Below are positions 11,701 to 22,908 of a stretch of 64,000 bases of DNA, in pieces. The notes beneath the pieces are model-generated. The model searched no databases. It saw only the letters and a program-made list of their open reading frames with translations, and was not told the DNA's origin. Source of the DNA: Neospora caninum Liverpool (lineage: Eukaryota; Apicomplexa; Conoidasida; Eucoccidiorida; Sarcocystidae); assembly GCF_000208865.1 (NCBI RefSeq), contig NC_018394.1, positions 3,413,797 through 3,477,796 on the forward strand. The letters are read 5' to 3'. Within the stretch, counting starts at the first letter, position 1, and the number at the start of each line of letters is the position of its first letter. A program made the position numbers and the translations under genes.

Positions 11701-14700
11701 AGGAGGAAGCACTGGCGGCGCCCGGCACTCAACACCCCGCTGGAGGCGACGGTGGGGGAAAGGAGACACGAGGAGACAACCTGCGGCCGAGCCCTGCGGG
11801 GTATCCGGATGGGAGGCGAACTGAGGAGAGAGGCCGAGAGAGGGAGAGGAGCTGTCTTTCTTCATCGTCGCCGTGGCTTTTGGCCTCAGACATTTCAGGT
11901 GCATCTGGCGCAGGGGAGGCGTTGCCGTCACCTCGCCGAGAGCGTTCATCGCCGGCTTCGGTTCCTCCTGATCTCGGAGAGAGTTGCGTGCCGACATGTG
12001 CGGGCCGACAGCCCGTGGAAGAAGCGGAGGCGTCTGCCTATGCGCTTTCCAGAGGTGCCGTCTGCGCGTCGCCAGCGAGCGGCGAAGTGGACGAGCCACC
12101 TCGCGCCCCCGCCTCGCCTTTCACGTCCACAAGGGCCAACCCCACAGTCTCTCAGACAGCCGCACCCGCCGCTGCGGCTTGGGCGGCTGACGCACTGCAT
12201 GCAACTGGGGCTCTGGTTCCGCGACCAGAGGACGTCTCTTCTGTCCAGGCAGGAGCGGCCTGCGCGACGCCTGCGGGGACATCTGCGCCGAGCCGAAACG
12301 GAGACACCTGCGGCGCCTTGGAGGCCGACGGGCCCGTCGCGGAGGACGGCGCGACCGCGTTGGGCCCCAAAGGAGACAGTTGGGAGAGCCGCTTTCGAAG
12401 GCTGGAGGCGCGGATGAAGGAGCGGGAACGCGAACTGGAGGAGACACTCAGACTGCGGGAGACACAGCTCCACGAGAAGGCGACGCAGCTCGCGTCCTTT
12501 ATGGAGGGCCAGGCGGATTTTGAAAAGAGGCCGACCGTCGAGCAGCAACTGCGACGACAGGTCAGGCACGGTTGGCCCTTCTCTGGTCTCCAGGAAAGAG
12601 ACAGGAGATCTGAACAGACACCTGTTGCAGAGATCCAAACGCTTGCGCGAAAAAAGGAGCGTGTCTCGCCAACAGACACAGGGATGTAGGCCCCAGGACG
12701 TTTCTGTCTCCCCATGCATAGATCTTCCGCTTCTCACTCTTTTTTGTCACCGGTGTTCATGGGGCTCCAAGAGAGTCATACCAGATCCCAACCAAATATT
12801 TATGCATACACGCAGCCCTTTGCATATATATATATATATATATATATGAGTGTGTGTGTGTGTGTGAATATTTTTTTTGTTAGTTTGTGTATGTTGCGCG
12901 TATCCTCGCCTGCGTCTTCCATGTTTGTCTTTTGTTTCTTCTCTCTGTGATTTCCCGTTGGTGTTTCTCGTCAGGTCGCGGACCTCGAGCAGCAGACCGC
13001 GAGTCTGCTACAGACAGTTGACGCAGTGAATTCGGAAGCGCGCGAACAGAGACGCCTCGCCGAGGGCGCGCGCGCTGAGAAGGACGAGATGGAGCAGGAG
13101 GCTCAGCGTCTGTCGCGCCGAGTGGCGCAGCTTGAGCGGTCCAACAAACGCCTGAGATCGGATCTCCAGGTGGGCACTTCAAACTTTCTCTTCCGCGCGT
13201 CTGTGCGGGCGGCGCGAGAAGCGACCGCTGTGTGTAGAGCGTCCCAAGGCCTGCCAGGCGCGACGAGCTGGGACAGCGACGCGCGAAGAGGCCTTAGACG
13301 CAACTGAGAGTCCCAGGGCACGTGTCGGGTGGAAGGGGCGTGCGCCCCGCTTCCGGTGGCCCCGCTCCATGCGTCTAACTCCGTTTAGCCCTCGCTCTGT
13401 GTGGGAGGCGGGCGGGGCGCGCGGGTGTCTCGATCTGACAGCGGCAAGCGCGCCTCGCTCGCTGTCTCCGCGCCTCCGCCACTCCGGCTCTCGCGCGCCC
13501 CGAGACGCGGTTGCTTTCTGCCGCCCAGCAGCGGGGAGAGGTGCTCCGGGTGCTGTTTCGCGCGCTTCGGAACGTCAGAAAAAGATGTGACCGTTCTCAT
13601 TTCCACACACACACACACAAAGACACATGAATATGTCCGTAAATCCTCCACCCCTCTTTTTCTCCTTTATACGCAAACAGACACGTGGCTACATGCACAT
13701 ACATATATACATATATACATACAATATGTAACCATATATATAATTATATATATAATTATATATAAATAGAAGCCTGTATGCAGGGGACTGGAAGCAACGA
13801 GGAGAGTGACTGTGTTGGGTTTTTTCTTAGACGATACGCGCGGAACGAGATACGCTGCTTGCGAACAACGAGGCGCTTTCGAAGAAGACTTCCAAGCTTC
13901 AAACGCAGGCTTATCGCACCAGCGAAGCAGAGACCCAGGTGAGAGTGCTTCACGTTTTTTTCCTTGCTCCGCCTCGCAAGGCGGCTCTTAAACTTTCTGT
14001 GGATGGTTCCCCTCTGGAGCACGGCCTCATGCTTGTGCTCGCCATCTAGACTTTGCGGCCTCTCTTTTGCCGCATCTCTCTGACGAGCCATCTTTTGTTT
14101 CCAGAAAGTTTCGCTTGAAACGGGAAACACCAGGCTCTGACCCTTTCCCCTTCGTATCCCGTCTCAGCTGCCTTCCAGCTTTCTCTCCTTGTCCGTTTTC
14201 CCTCCCTCTCCCTCGCTCCTTGTCGTCTTTTCCTTGTTTCATCGAGCTTCTCTCTTTTCGTTCTCTCCACGCCTTTCTGCGTTCACCCCGCTTAGCTACA
14301 GGAACTACGCGAAGAAAAGGGATCGCTGCTGGAGCGGCTGCAGTCAGTTGAGACCGAGCGACAGACGCTGCAAAAGGATCTTGAGAGTCTCCACCGTCAA
14401 CTGAGGTAGGCGCGCCTCGTCAAAAAGAAAAGGCATCCGTGAATTCTTCGGCAAATGAGAGGCGAGTTCAACACGGTCCTCGCTCCACATCACCGCGCTC
14501 CCGAAAGGCGCGAAGAGGCGCACACACGCGACGGTCGACCATCGACGCCTTTCCGATACAGAGCTGAGTGTGCCGCCAGCTCTCTCTACCTACGCCTCTC
14601 TCCATGCAGATATAGCCGATCTACGTCAATCTCTATGTCGACATCTAAACTACACATCGATATCTGTATATCTTGTTCGTCCACCGCTATCTGTGTCATG

Positions 14701-17693
14701 CCTATCTCTACATCTGCGCCAATCTCTACATCATTTTTCACCTCTACCTCCACATCTATCTCTGCCTCTATATCTACATGTATGCCTGTCTATCTGCATT
14801 TATATGTGTATCTGTGTCTCCCGTTGTACGTAGCAGGTGGGGAAACATACACGTCTGTTGACACGGTTCCGCGGTTAGGACACGCAAGGCTCTCGCGTTG
14901 CGTGTGTTTCCGCAGCAGACTACTGCACGGCGACGCAAACGTCCAGTGTCTCGGACATTTTGTTTCCGTTTTTTTTCTCTAGAGATGCGCAGACGCGGGA
15001 GGAAGAGATTCTCAAGAAGCACGCGGAGGCGCTAGAAAAAGCGCGAAGCAACGCCGAGCTCCTGTCTGTCAACAGTCAGCTCCGGTCTCAGCTCGAGGTC
15101 CGTTTTGCTGCCCTTTCCTGTTTCTGGTTCCTTAGCGTCCCACGACAAATACACATTTACAACTCCATACAAAAATATATATAAATTTATATAAATACAA
15201 AGTCGTACAATCAAGTGACCGTATGTGCTCCCGCATGTATAGGCATATATATATATATATGTAGTTAGATTTACTTCCGCAAGGATGTAGGTATATGTAT
15301 TTCTACATGCATGTAAGGGTATGTTTGTGTGCACGTTTTTATTTAGGAAGTGAAGCTTCCAGTGAGACTCTGTATTGGGGTACGCACAAAAAGGCAGGCA
15401 CCGCATTGTTGATTGCAGATCTGAAGTATGTAAAGGGATTTTTCGGCTTAACTCGAGGACGTATGCGGCACCGCAAGACGTCCTGGGATGGCGCCGACCC
15501 GCTGTGCCTCAAAGTTGACAGATGAGTTTCCCCGCACTCGAAAGCGGCGCTCCTCGCGATAGTGCGAAAGCCGATCTCCGGAGAGAACAAACTTGTGTCT
15601 TAGGCTTGCAAGTAGGAGTCCGGAAACAAGGGAACTCGCGGGGGTTACCGAAAGAGAGAGAGAGAAGCGAGAAGACGCTTTTATCTCGTCTCGTTTCCTC
15701 ACTTCTTTAGAATTCTGTCCCTGGCTGGCGTTTTTGGGCGTCCCCTGGCGCTGTCTCCGTCCTTGCGCGAGGGACCGTGTGGGGACACGCTGCGTCTTTC
15801 TTTCTCTCTCACAGAGGCATCGCGTCACCGTGTTGCGTGGACTTGCTTTGCCGTTTTCTTTTCAAAGGAGCGCTCGGCTCAGCTCCTCGAATGCGAGAGA
15901 CGCAGCGAGGCGAAGGAGACATACCTGCAAGGCGACATCGCGGAGATGAAAACCAAGGTCGAATCACTCGAGGTAAGCCACACGAGGCTCTCTGTGTCAC
16001 GTCTCTTCTTCTCTGCGTTTTCGTCTCGCACCCCACCCTTCTCCATCTCGCCCCCAAAACATCTCTGCGTGATTCGAATCTCCACGTGTCCGCCGTCGCC
16101 CATTCGCCTTCACTTCTCTCACTTTGTTTCTGTTCGCGTGAATCCCACGTCTTTCACATCTTTTCGTGACCTGTGTCTCTCGATCACCACCCCTTCCTCT
16201 ACACCTCTGTCAACACCGGTCTCTAGGGTCCGTCGCTGTCTATGTCCATACTGATCTCTGTGATTTCGGTACATCTCATTCTATGTCTTTCTCTCTGTGT
16301 CTAGAACTCAATGTCTCGCTCTCTCTCTGTATACGAAAGACCCTAGACAGAGAGAATCTGCCTACTTCTATTTCTCCCATTTGCCGTGCCTCTCTTCGTA
16401 TCGACACGCGATATGCATGCTAAATATATGTATGTATACACATGCATCTGCTTGTGTTTCTACGCATGCGTAGACGTTTAGCACAGAGGTGTCTGTTGGC
16501 GTACGCGGAACAGACCCCGCGGTGGAGCGGGTGTAGGCTCGTCAGGGCGACGGTCAAATTTTTTATGTTTTTTCAGACGGCGCTGGCGACGTCGACCTCC
16601 CCGCTTCTGTCTCGCCTCGCCGCCGCCGAGCGGCAGGCGGCGGCTGCTCGAGAAGAAGCTGCGCGCTTGTCTGTAGAGACGCGGAAGACAATGGAAGGGG
16701 AAATGGAGGAAATCAGAAGCCGCGCGGCGGAGGAGAAGCGCGTCTTGAGCGAACAGATTGAGCGGCAGAAAGCAGAAATCGACAGGAAAGATGCAGAAGG
16801 AAGAGAGTTGCAGAGACAGCTGGAGGAGGCACTGGTGAGAACCCGTCGCGGCGACGCTTCGAACGAGCACAGAAGGGCCCCTCTTGAGCAACTTCAAACG
16901 ACGTCGGCCTATATACGGAGAGAACGGCTGTTTGGCCATTTTCAGAAGAAAAGAACAGTGGCTCTGCGGGGATCCACACACACAAATTAGGGACGCACGC
17001 GTAGAGGAGGCGCAGAGTTTGAGTTGCTTTCCGGTTTTTTCCTTCGCGCACGCGCGACAAGAGGCGTTTCCACTTTGCTCGCCTTCAGAGAACACGAACG
17101 AAGGGATTTGCGACAGAGCCATCCTCTCCAGGTTCCTCGCAGATATTCCGTGTATGAAGCAAGAGGAGAGGGGGACATGAAGAGAGCGGAGTTGAGGGAA
17201 GGGACAGAGAGAGAGAGGATAGAGAGGGAGACCATGACGAAGTAGACCGGCAGGAACAGTTGGAGAAGGCGAGGGCGACGGAGGTGTCGTTTGCCTCCCG
17301 GAAGTGACCTAGAATGCATTTTTGAGTCTTCACTGGATTCCAAAACCGGCCTTCTGCCCTTTTCTCCGCGCCGTTCCGTCTCACGCAGAAACTGCAAGAA
17401 TCTGCCAAGGCGGCAGCCGACGGTGCGGTAGACGAGGCGACGCTAGAGGCGCTCAGAGTGATCCAGGCCGACCTCCAGGAGCAACTGCGCCACGCGCGCA
17501 ACCTCTTGAAATCAAAAGACACACAGGTTCGGCGCTTCTCGGTCTTCCCGTCCGCCTAGCGCCTTGGCACAACTGTGCTGCTTCACCTCTCCGCTTCGTC
17601 TCTCTACCTCTGTGTGTGCTTATGCCTCTCTACATGCCTTTCTCAGTCTACGTGTATCTATCAGTGTATTCCAGAGGTCTAACTATCTATCTT

Positions 17694-17734
<41 letters not shown>

Positions 17735-20646
17735 GCCTGTCTATCTATTTCTATCTGTCTATCTATCTACATCTTCATGTATCTACCCGTCGAGCTCCGT
17801 ATATCTCGCGCTTTATCAATCACGCTGCATGGGAATATGTGTATGTTTCGTGTTCTCTCGAGACCGTAGATGAGCCTGTGGATAAGTTTGTCGATTTGGT
17901 GTTCGCGGGACGTGTCCGGTGGAATTTGGGAGAGGCGCAGAGTCGCTGCTTTTCTGCAAATCTCTGGAACTCTGCCTCAACACGTGCCGAGCCTCGTTTT
18001 GAACAGTGTTCGTGGAGTGCTCAACTGCTGGGCTGTTCAGGTGGACGCTCTCCGAGAAGAGGTTGCGGAACTTCGCGAGGAGATTCGAAAGGAACAAGAG
18101 CGAGAAAGCCACAATCTGAAAGACGAGCCTGCAAAGCACACCGGAGAAAAGACACAAACAGACGAAGAAGAAAAGCGAGACGAGAGCCGGGAATCGATGC
18201 ATGCAATTGGAGAGCTTGAGGTGAGAGAAACTGACGCCGAAGCGTGAGTGCTTGACCCCACTTCTCGTTTGCCGTGCAACTCAGGACAGATGCTCCACCG
18301 AAAAAAAGCTGACGCAACTGCGGCCACCATGATCGTGTCCTCGTCTCAGCACATCTTGCTACGTCCCCTTTCTCCGTTTTCTTTTTCTGTCCCCTTTCTC
18401 CGTTTTCTTTTTCTGTCCCCGTTCTCCGTTTTCTTTTTCCGTCCCCTCTCTCCTTCGGTTGCCTCCTCTCTTCTTTCCTGTCGTCTTCGTTCGTCGCCCC
18501 GCAGTGTGTCTCTCCGGCAAATCCCTCCCCCCCACCCGGGTAGGCCTCGAACCGTTTCCCTGGCTGCGTCCCGAAGGCGGCGGTCTCTTCCGGGCGGTCT
18601 CAAAGGACCGCTCAGCGTCTTGCCTCTTTCCTGCACTCTTCCCTCCGAAAGTGTCTCTTCTTCTCGCTTCAGGCGGCGCACCCAACCGGAGACACACAGG
18701 CGCACCCAGAGCCTCCGCATGCAGGCTCCGCGCGGCGCGACGGAGAAACCCCACACGCCCGACAGGGCATCGGCCTCGCGCTCCCTGCCGCAAGGATCGG
18801 CGGGGGTGTCTCCGAAACGTCGAGCGACGACCTGTCCGCGCGGTCGTGGGCGTCTGCTGTCCGTCGATCGACGCTCAACGCCCAGACTCTGGCGGCTCTG
18901 CACACTCGAACTTTCGGTGAGATCTGCGACTCGTGCGGAGCAAAGAAATGACGTATCTCTCTCGTGGACGGAGAGACCCAGAGCACCAGTTGCGCACCTT
19001 GGAACGCGGAAAAGGGAGTTAGGGTCGTCTCGGATCCTCGCAGCAGGCTCAGGCGAAACACCTCACGCGGACTGAAAACCGGTCGCTTGGTTGTGTGATG
19101 AGCGAAGAAAAAACCGACATCAAGCCGACTTGTAAACTGTGCCTCTGTCCAGAGTAATAAACGGGGGGGTTTTCGCGTCACTTAACGTCAAAAAAAGTCC
19201 GGCCGGTGGCGAATCCGATACTGGAAAGACGGGCAAGAGCGCCTCTGCGAGGCGCCCGAGCTGCCTGTGTGTTCGACCTTTCTTGGGCCTCTCGCGGCTC
19301 GCTTCAGAAAGACGAAAAACCGCTTTTCTTTCCTGCCTCGCTGACCCCCATCGGACTGTTTTGCCTCGAACCTCCTCGCTTCCTCGCCCCCACTCTCTGC
19401 CCTGGCTTTTAGGTCTCTGTCATCCTTTGTCTCTCCCCCCTCTCTCTCCTTTTACTTTCTCTTTCTCCTTTTACTTTCTCTCTCTCGTTCTCTCTCTCCA
19501 TCTACTCTTTCTCTTTCTCTCCATTTACTCTTTCTCCTTCTCTTTCTCGCTCTCCCCTTACCCTTTCTCCTCTCCCTCTTTACCCTCTTGCTGCCTCTGC
19601 GCAGATCGGATGTTGGGTTTTCGTTCTTTGCTTTCAGGAAACCAAGTGAATCGACAGGTCGCGGCGCTTCAGGCGGAGCTACGCGTGACGGTGGAGCAGC
19701 GCAACGCCTTCGAAGCGCAGTGCGAGCGGCTTATGCAGGAGAAAGAAAGTTTGAGGTCCGTTTTCGTCTCTCGGGTGGCTTCGCGCTTTTTCTCGCCTCC
19801 TCTCACTTCCTTTCGCTGTGACTGGGCGCCTTCATCTTCTGCTGGAATTGGGCGTGTCCTGGAAAGCGTCATTCGGGATTTCCCGTCTTCTCTTCGAGTT
19901 CGCGTGCCCGTCTTTGTGTGGATTTCTCTCCACCGTAAAAACCGGTTCGCCGGCTTTTCTGACGCTTCAAACCGTTGCGCCCCGGACTCCCTCGCTTTTC
20001 TTTGTTTCGCAGTGCTCGAATCGAACAACTCCAGTGGACACGCGGCGGCCCCGGAACAGAAGAAGAAAAGTAAGTTCTGTTTCTTCTTTCTCTCTTTCCT
20101 AAACTGTTCTTTTGCGCGTCTTCTTCTCGCTCCGTGTGAGTTCCTTCGCGAAGGCCGCGAACGCGAGAGATGTCTTCTTCCTGGTCTAAAACGTTTTTGT
20201 CGAGAAGGTGCACAGAAAACTCGCGCGCAAAGAGAGAAGATCTGCGTCTCTCGCGCAGGTGTTCATCGCAAATCGTTTCTGACTAACGGCGAGAAGGGAA
20301 GTGTCTGTCAGAGACACGAGGTCCAGCGCGTCGTAAACACTCGTCAGAGACAGCTTTCGATCTGGAGTCGCTGCTCCTTCCACACGTGAAATTTCCGCTT
20401 CTCTGTTCCGCGCGATCCGTCCGAGCAGGCCCAGCCGACGACCTGATGCGAGTGTGGAAAGGGTGTGGTCCTCTTTTCAGGCTAGAGACCGCAGCGGAAC
20501 TGATCGGAGAGCTCCAAGACGAGCTGGAGGAGCAACAGGAAGTGATTCGCATGTACAAAGAGCAGGCCGAGGACTACGCGAGAACTATTGCAGCGCTACA
20601 AAATCAAATCGACGAACAACGGAACATGTCGCCCACAAACGCCTGA
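8733..20646 (+). CDS. TMF-type golgin (TATA element modulatory factor family)
   Basis: Thirteen exons join in phase: 8733-12560, 12975-13169, 13831-13938, 14296-14405, 14983-15097, 15868-15972, 16577-16834, 17389-17526, 18041-18220, 18673-18916, 19638-19755, 20013-20069 and 20481-20646, giving 1873 residues. The start is the first in-frame ATG (MHSLFKSALEAARSVSSQLD). It begins an amphipathic segment that resembles the TMF1 N terminus in position and character. Exon 1 (1276 codons) is low-complexity, with a proline run near 9630 and an alanine-rich helix at residues about 530-625. Exons 2-9 are continuous coiled coil. The last three exons match the C-terminal TMF domain (ETAAELIGELQDELEEQQEV then IRMYKEQAEDYARTIAAL), which in animals and yeast binds Rab6/Ypt6 on Golgi membranes. 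Known role of the family: a coiled-coil tether for retrograde vesicles at the Golgi. Exon 10 is Ser/Ala-rich and exon 12 is only 57 nt; these two are the least certain exons. Confidence 0.82.
12823..12867. repeat. (TA)n followed by (GT)n microsatellite, TMF intron 1
   Basis: A run of about eleven TA units is followed directly by about nine GT units inside the first TMF intron (12561-12974). It is a compound dinucleotide microsatellite. Confidence 0.95.
13699..13766. repeat. AT-rich microsatellite, TMF intron 2
   Basis: Interleaved ATAC, TATA and TAATTATA units lie about 65 nt upstream of TMF exon 3 (13831). A short CA run lies just before it, near 13602-13619. Confidence 0.85.
17682..17771. 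repeat. (CTAT)n tetranucleotide microsatellite, TMF intron 8
   Basis: About twelve uninterrupted CTAT units are followed by degenerate copies with CTGT variants, in the intron between TMF exons 8 and 9. Confidence 0.93.
18365..18442. repeat. 26-bp pyrimidine tandem repeat, TMF intron 9
   Basis: Three near-perfect 26-bp copies begin at 18365, 18391 and 18417. Each consists of CCCC, a CTCC-containing stretch and a T-rich tail. They sit upstream of exon 10 and act as an extended polypyrimidine tract or are simple expansion; no coding role. Confidence 0.9.
19424..19597. repeat. Imperfect CT-rich repeat block, TMF intron 10
   Basis: About 170 nt of nearly pure pyrimidine built from TTTACTTTCTC- and TCTTTCTC-like words, in the intron that precedes TMF exon 11 (19638). 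It is an extreme case of the sense-strand pyrimidine bias of introns here. Confidence 0.85.
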
Positions 20647-20753
20647 AAGACAGGGCGACAAAGACCACGAAACAGCTCGTCGAGACGTCTACAGATATAT
20701 ATTTACGCATGACCAGTCGTGCATATTCACAGGGATACATTCATACCTAGGCA

Positions 20754-20790
<37 letters not shown>

Positions 20791-21617
20791 AGAGTTGTTG
20801 TATACGTGTGCGTATAAATACGTATATATACGTATATCTATGTATATATGTATGTGAAGGTACTTTTTTTGTGGGAAAGGCACGTTCCGGAGGTCAAGAG
20901 AGCAGGGGAAGAGAAGAGATTTAGCTTTTTCGTTCGGAAGAGTCGAGGAAGAACCGACGGAAGAAAAGAGAAGAGAGCGTTTTCGTTTCGTGTAGAGACA
21001 GACTCTGAGAAGGGGCGCCTGAGAGTGCCGCGGGGCGAAGGATTCAAGTTTCGTGCGCCTCCGCCACACCGGTTTACCCCGCCTGGTCCGCAGCAGCCGC
21101 CTCCTGGCAGCTTTGTGGCGAGCTCCGAGCTTCGCTGCAGAAACTGTCTTGTGCGGATCCGCCTTTCACGGCGCGAGCGAGCATCTTGTCGACAGGTGTA
21201 TCTACCGGCTTTCCACTAAAGAGGCAACAGAGGCCTGCGACGACCGAGAAAAGAGATCGTGCTTCCAGTTTCCACCATTTTGTCACAAACGGAGAACCAG
21301 CGACAGGACGACTGCCGTTTCGTGTGCCCCCACACGGAAAAGCACAGAAAACACGCACATACACCTCACACCCTGTAGAGACACCGGGAGAGCGAGAGCG
21401 AGACACAGTTTCTTCGCGTCTCAACACCTCTTCCGTTCACTCCCGCCTTGCCCCACCCTAACCACCCTTCTTCACACTCCTTCCACTTTGTTCTTTTCAT
21501 CCTCTGTCTTCTCTTTCTCCCATTTCTTCTCTTTCTTCATCGGTCTCTCGTCCGTTCTCTCTTCGCTTCTCGGCTGCAGGTTCTCTTTGGTCGCGCGCGC
21601 TGAGTGTCCTCACGAGC
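20647..21617. other. Convergent intergenic interval between TMF and SRP68
   Basis: The two stop codons face each other across about 970 nt. It holds a (TA)n run at 20757-20787 and other TA/TG-rich microsatellite sequence to about 20855, then ordinary mixed sequence. No open frame with coding character was seen; it probably carries both 3' untranslated regions. Confidence 0.7.
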
Positions 21618-22868
21618 TCATCTTCCAAAGAGCGACTTCACAAATCCCCGAAGAGCCGCTCTTTTTCCGCCGCCCTCCGTCCGCGCCTTCAACTGCGGCG
21701 GCGCATACGACGCCAGCGCCTGTACATACACCCCACAAAAACCGCCAAAAAGGCGCCGCGAGAGAAACAAAGTGAGGCGAACCAAAATCGCACGGAATGC
21801 GAGCCTCTGAGCGCGACGCAAGGCAGTGTCAAGGCAGAGTCCTTGCATGTGTATTTATCTATGTCGTTTCCGTTCTCGCGAAAGACTTTTCCCCCGGAGT
21901 ACAGCATCACAGCCCGTGCACACGTAAAGAGAGAAAGTGTAGGCTAGAGAGAGAAGGTCGACTGGAAAACAATCACACAGAGCGATTAGACTGGTGAACT
22001 AGCGAGAAAGGGCAGCTGAAGAACAACCGAGAGATTAGGGAGAACTGCAGAGAGGAAGATGTGCACGAAATGGAGTGCACCACAGCTTCCGAGACACGCC
22101 AGAAAGCGGCACACACTCCGAGCCGAGCGGAGTGCGAAGGAGACTGGAGCACACAGCGGAGGCACGGGACTGCGTTGCGGTCCTCAGTTCGGTCCTTTTG
22201 ACTGTCGCTTACCAAGTCAAAAAGCACGGGTTTGCAAGGCAGAGGCTCCAAACGAGGGAGGACGTACTGCGCCGCCAAAGCGAGCATCTGAAGCAACGCG
22301 AAACGGCCAAGTGAACAGAAACAAAAGCGCGTCTCGAAAAAGAGGTGTACGCACTGGCCCAATGTGAAGACTCGCCTCTCGCCTTCCCACACATCAACTC
22401 TTTCATTCTCTTACATGCAAAGATGTAAATCTATCTACCTATCTAACTATATGTTCCTCCGTTCTTCTCTTTCCTGGTACGCAGCTTTTTTATACATGTC
22501 CTTTGGTTTCCCTGTCTTTCGTGACAACTGCTGAGGCGCACCTCTCGGTTTCCGTCGCTTTTCCCACTTTGCGCAGGCGCGGCCTTCCCCTTCGCCCCGC
22601 GTCGACCGGGCAGAGGAAAGGCAGGCGCAGTGGGTGCGGCGATCTCTTCGTCGGCGGATCCAGCAGCCTTCAACTCCTCTGAAAAACATGCATGCAGCCA
22701 CGCACAAAAGGAGCTCAAAAAGTTCAGCTGCGCAGCCTGCTGCCGGCGAAACGCGAGACAGGGGAACCGGAGAGGACACCCGGACACCTGGAGCGACACA
22801 AGAGATCGAACGGCGAGATGCACGACAGCTCTCACGAAAAAATGCCTATGCAAAAAGACACCAACTTC

Positions 22869-22908
<40 letters not shown>

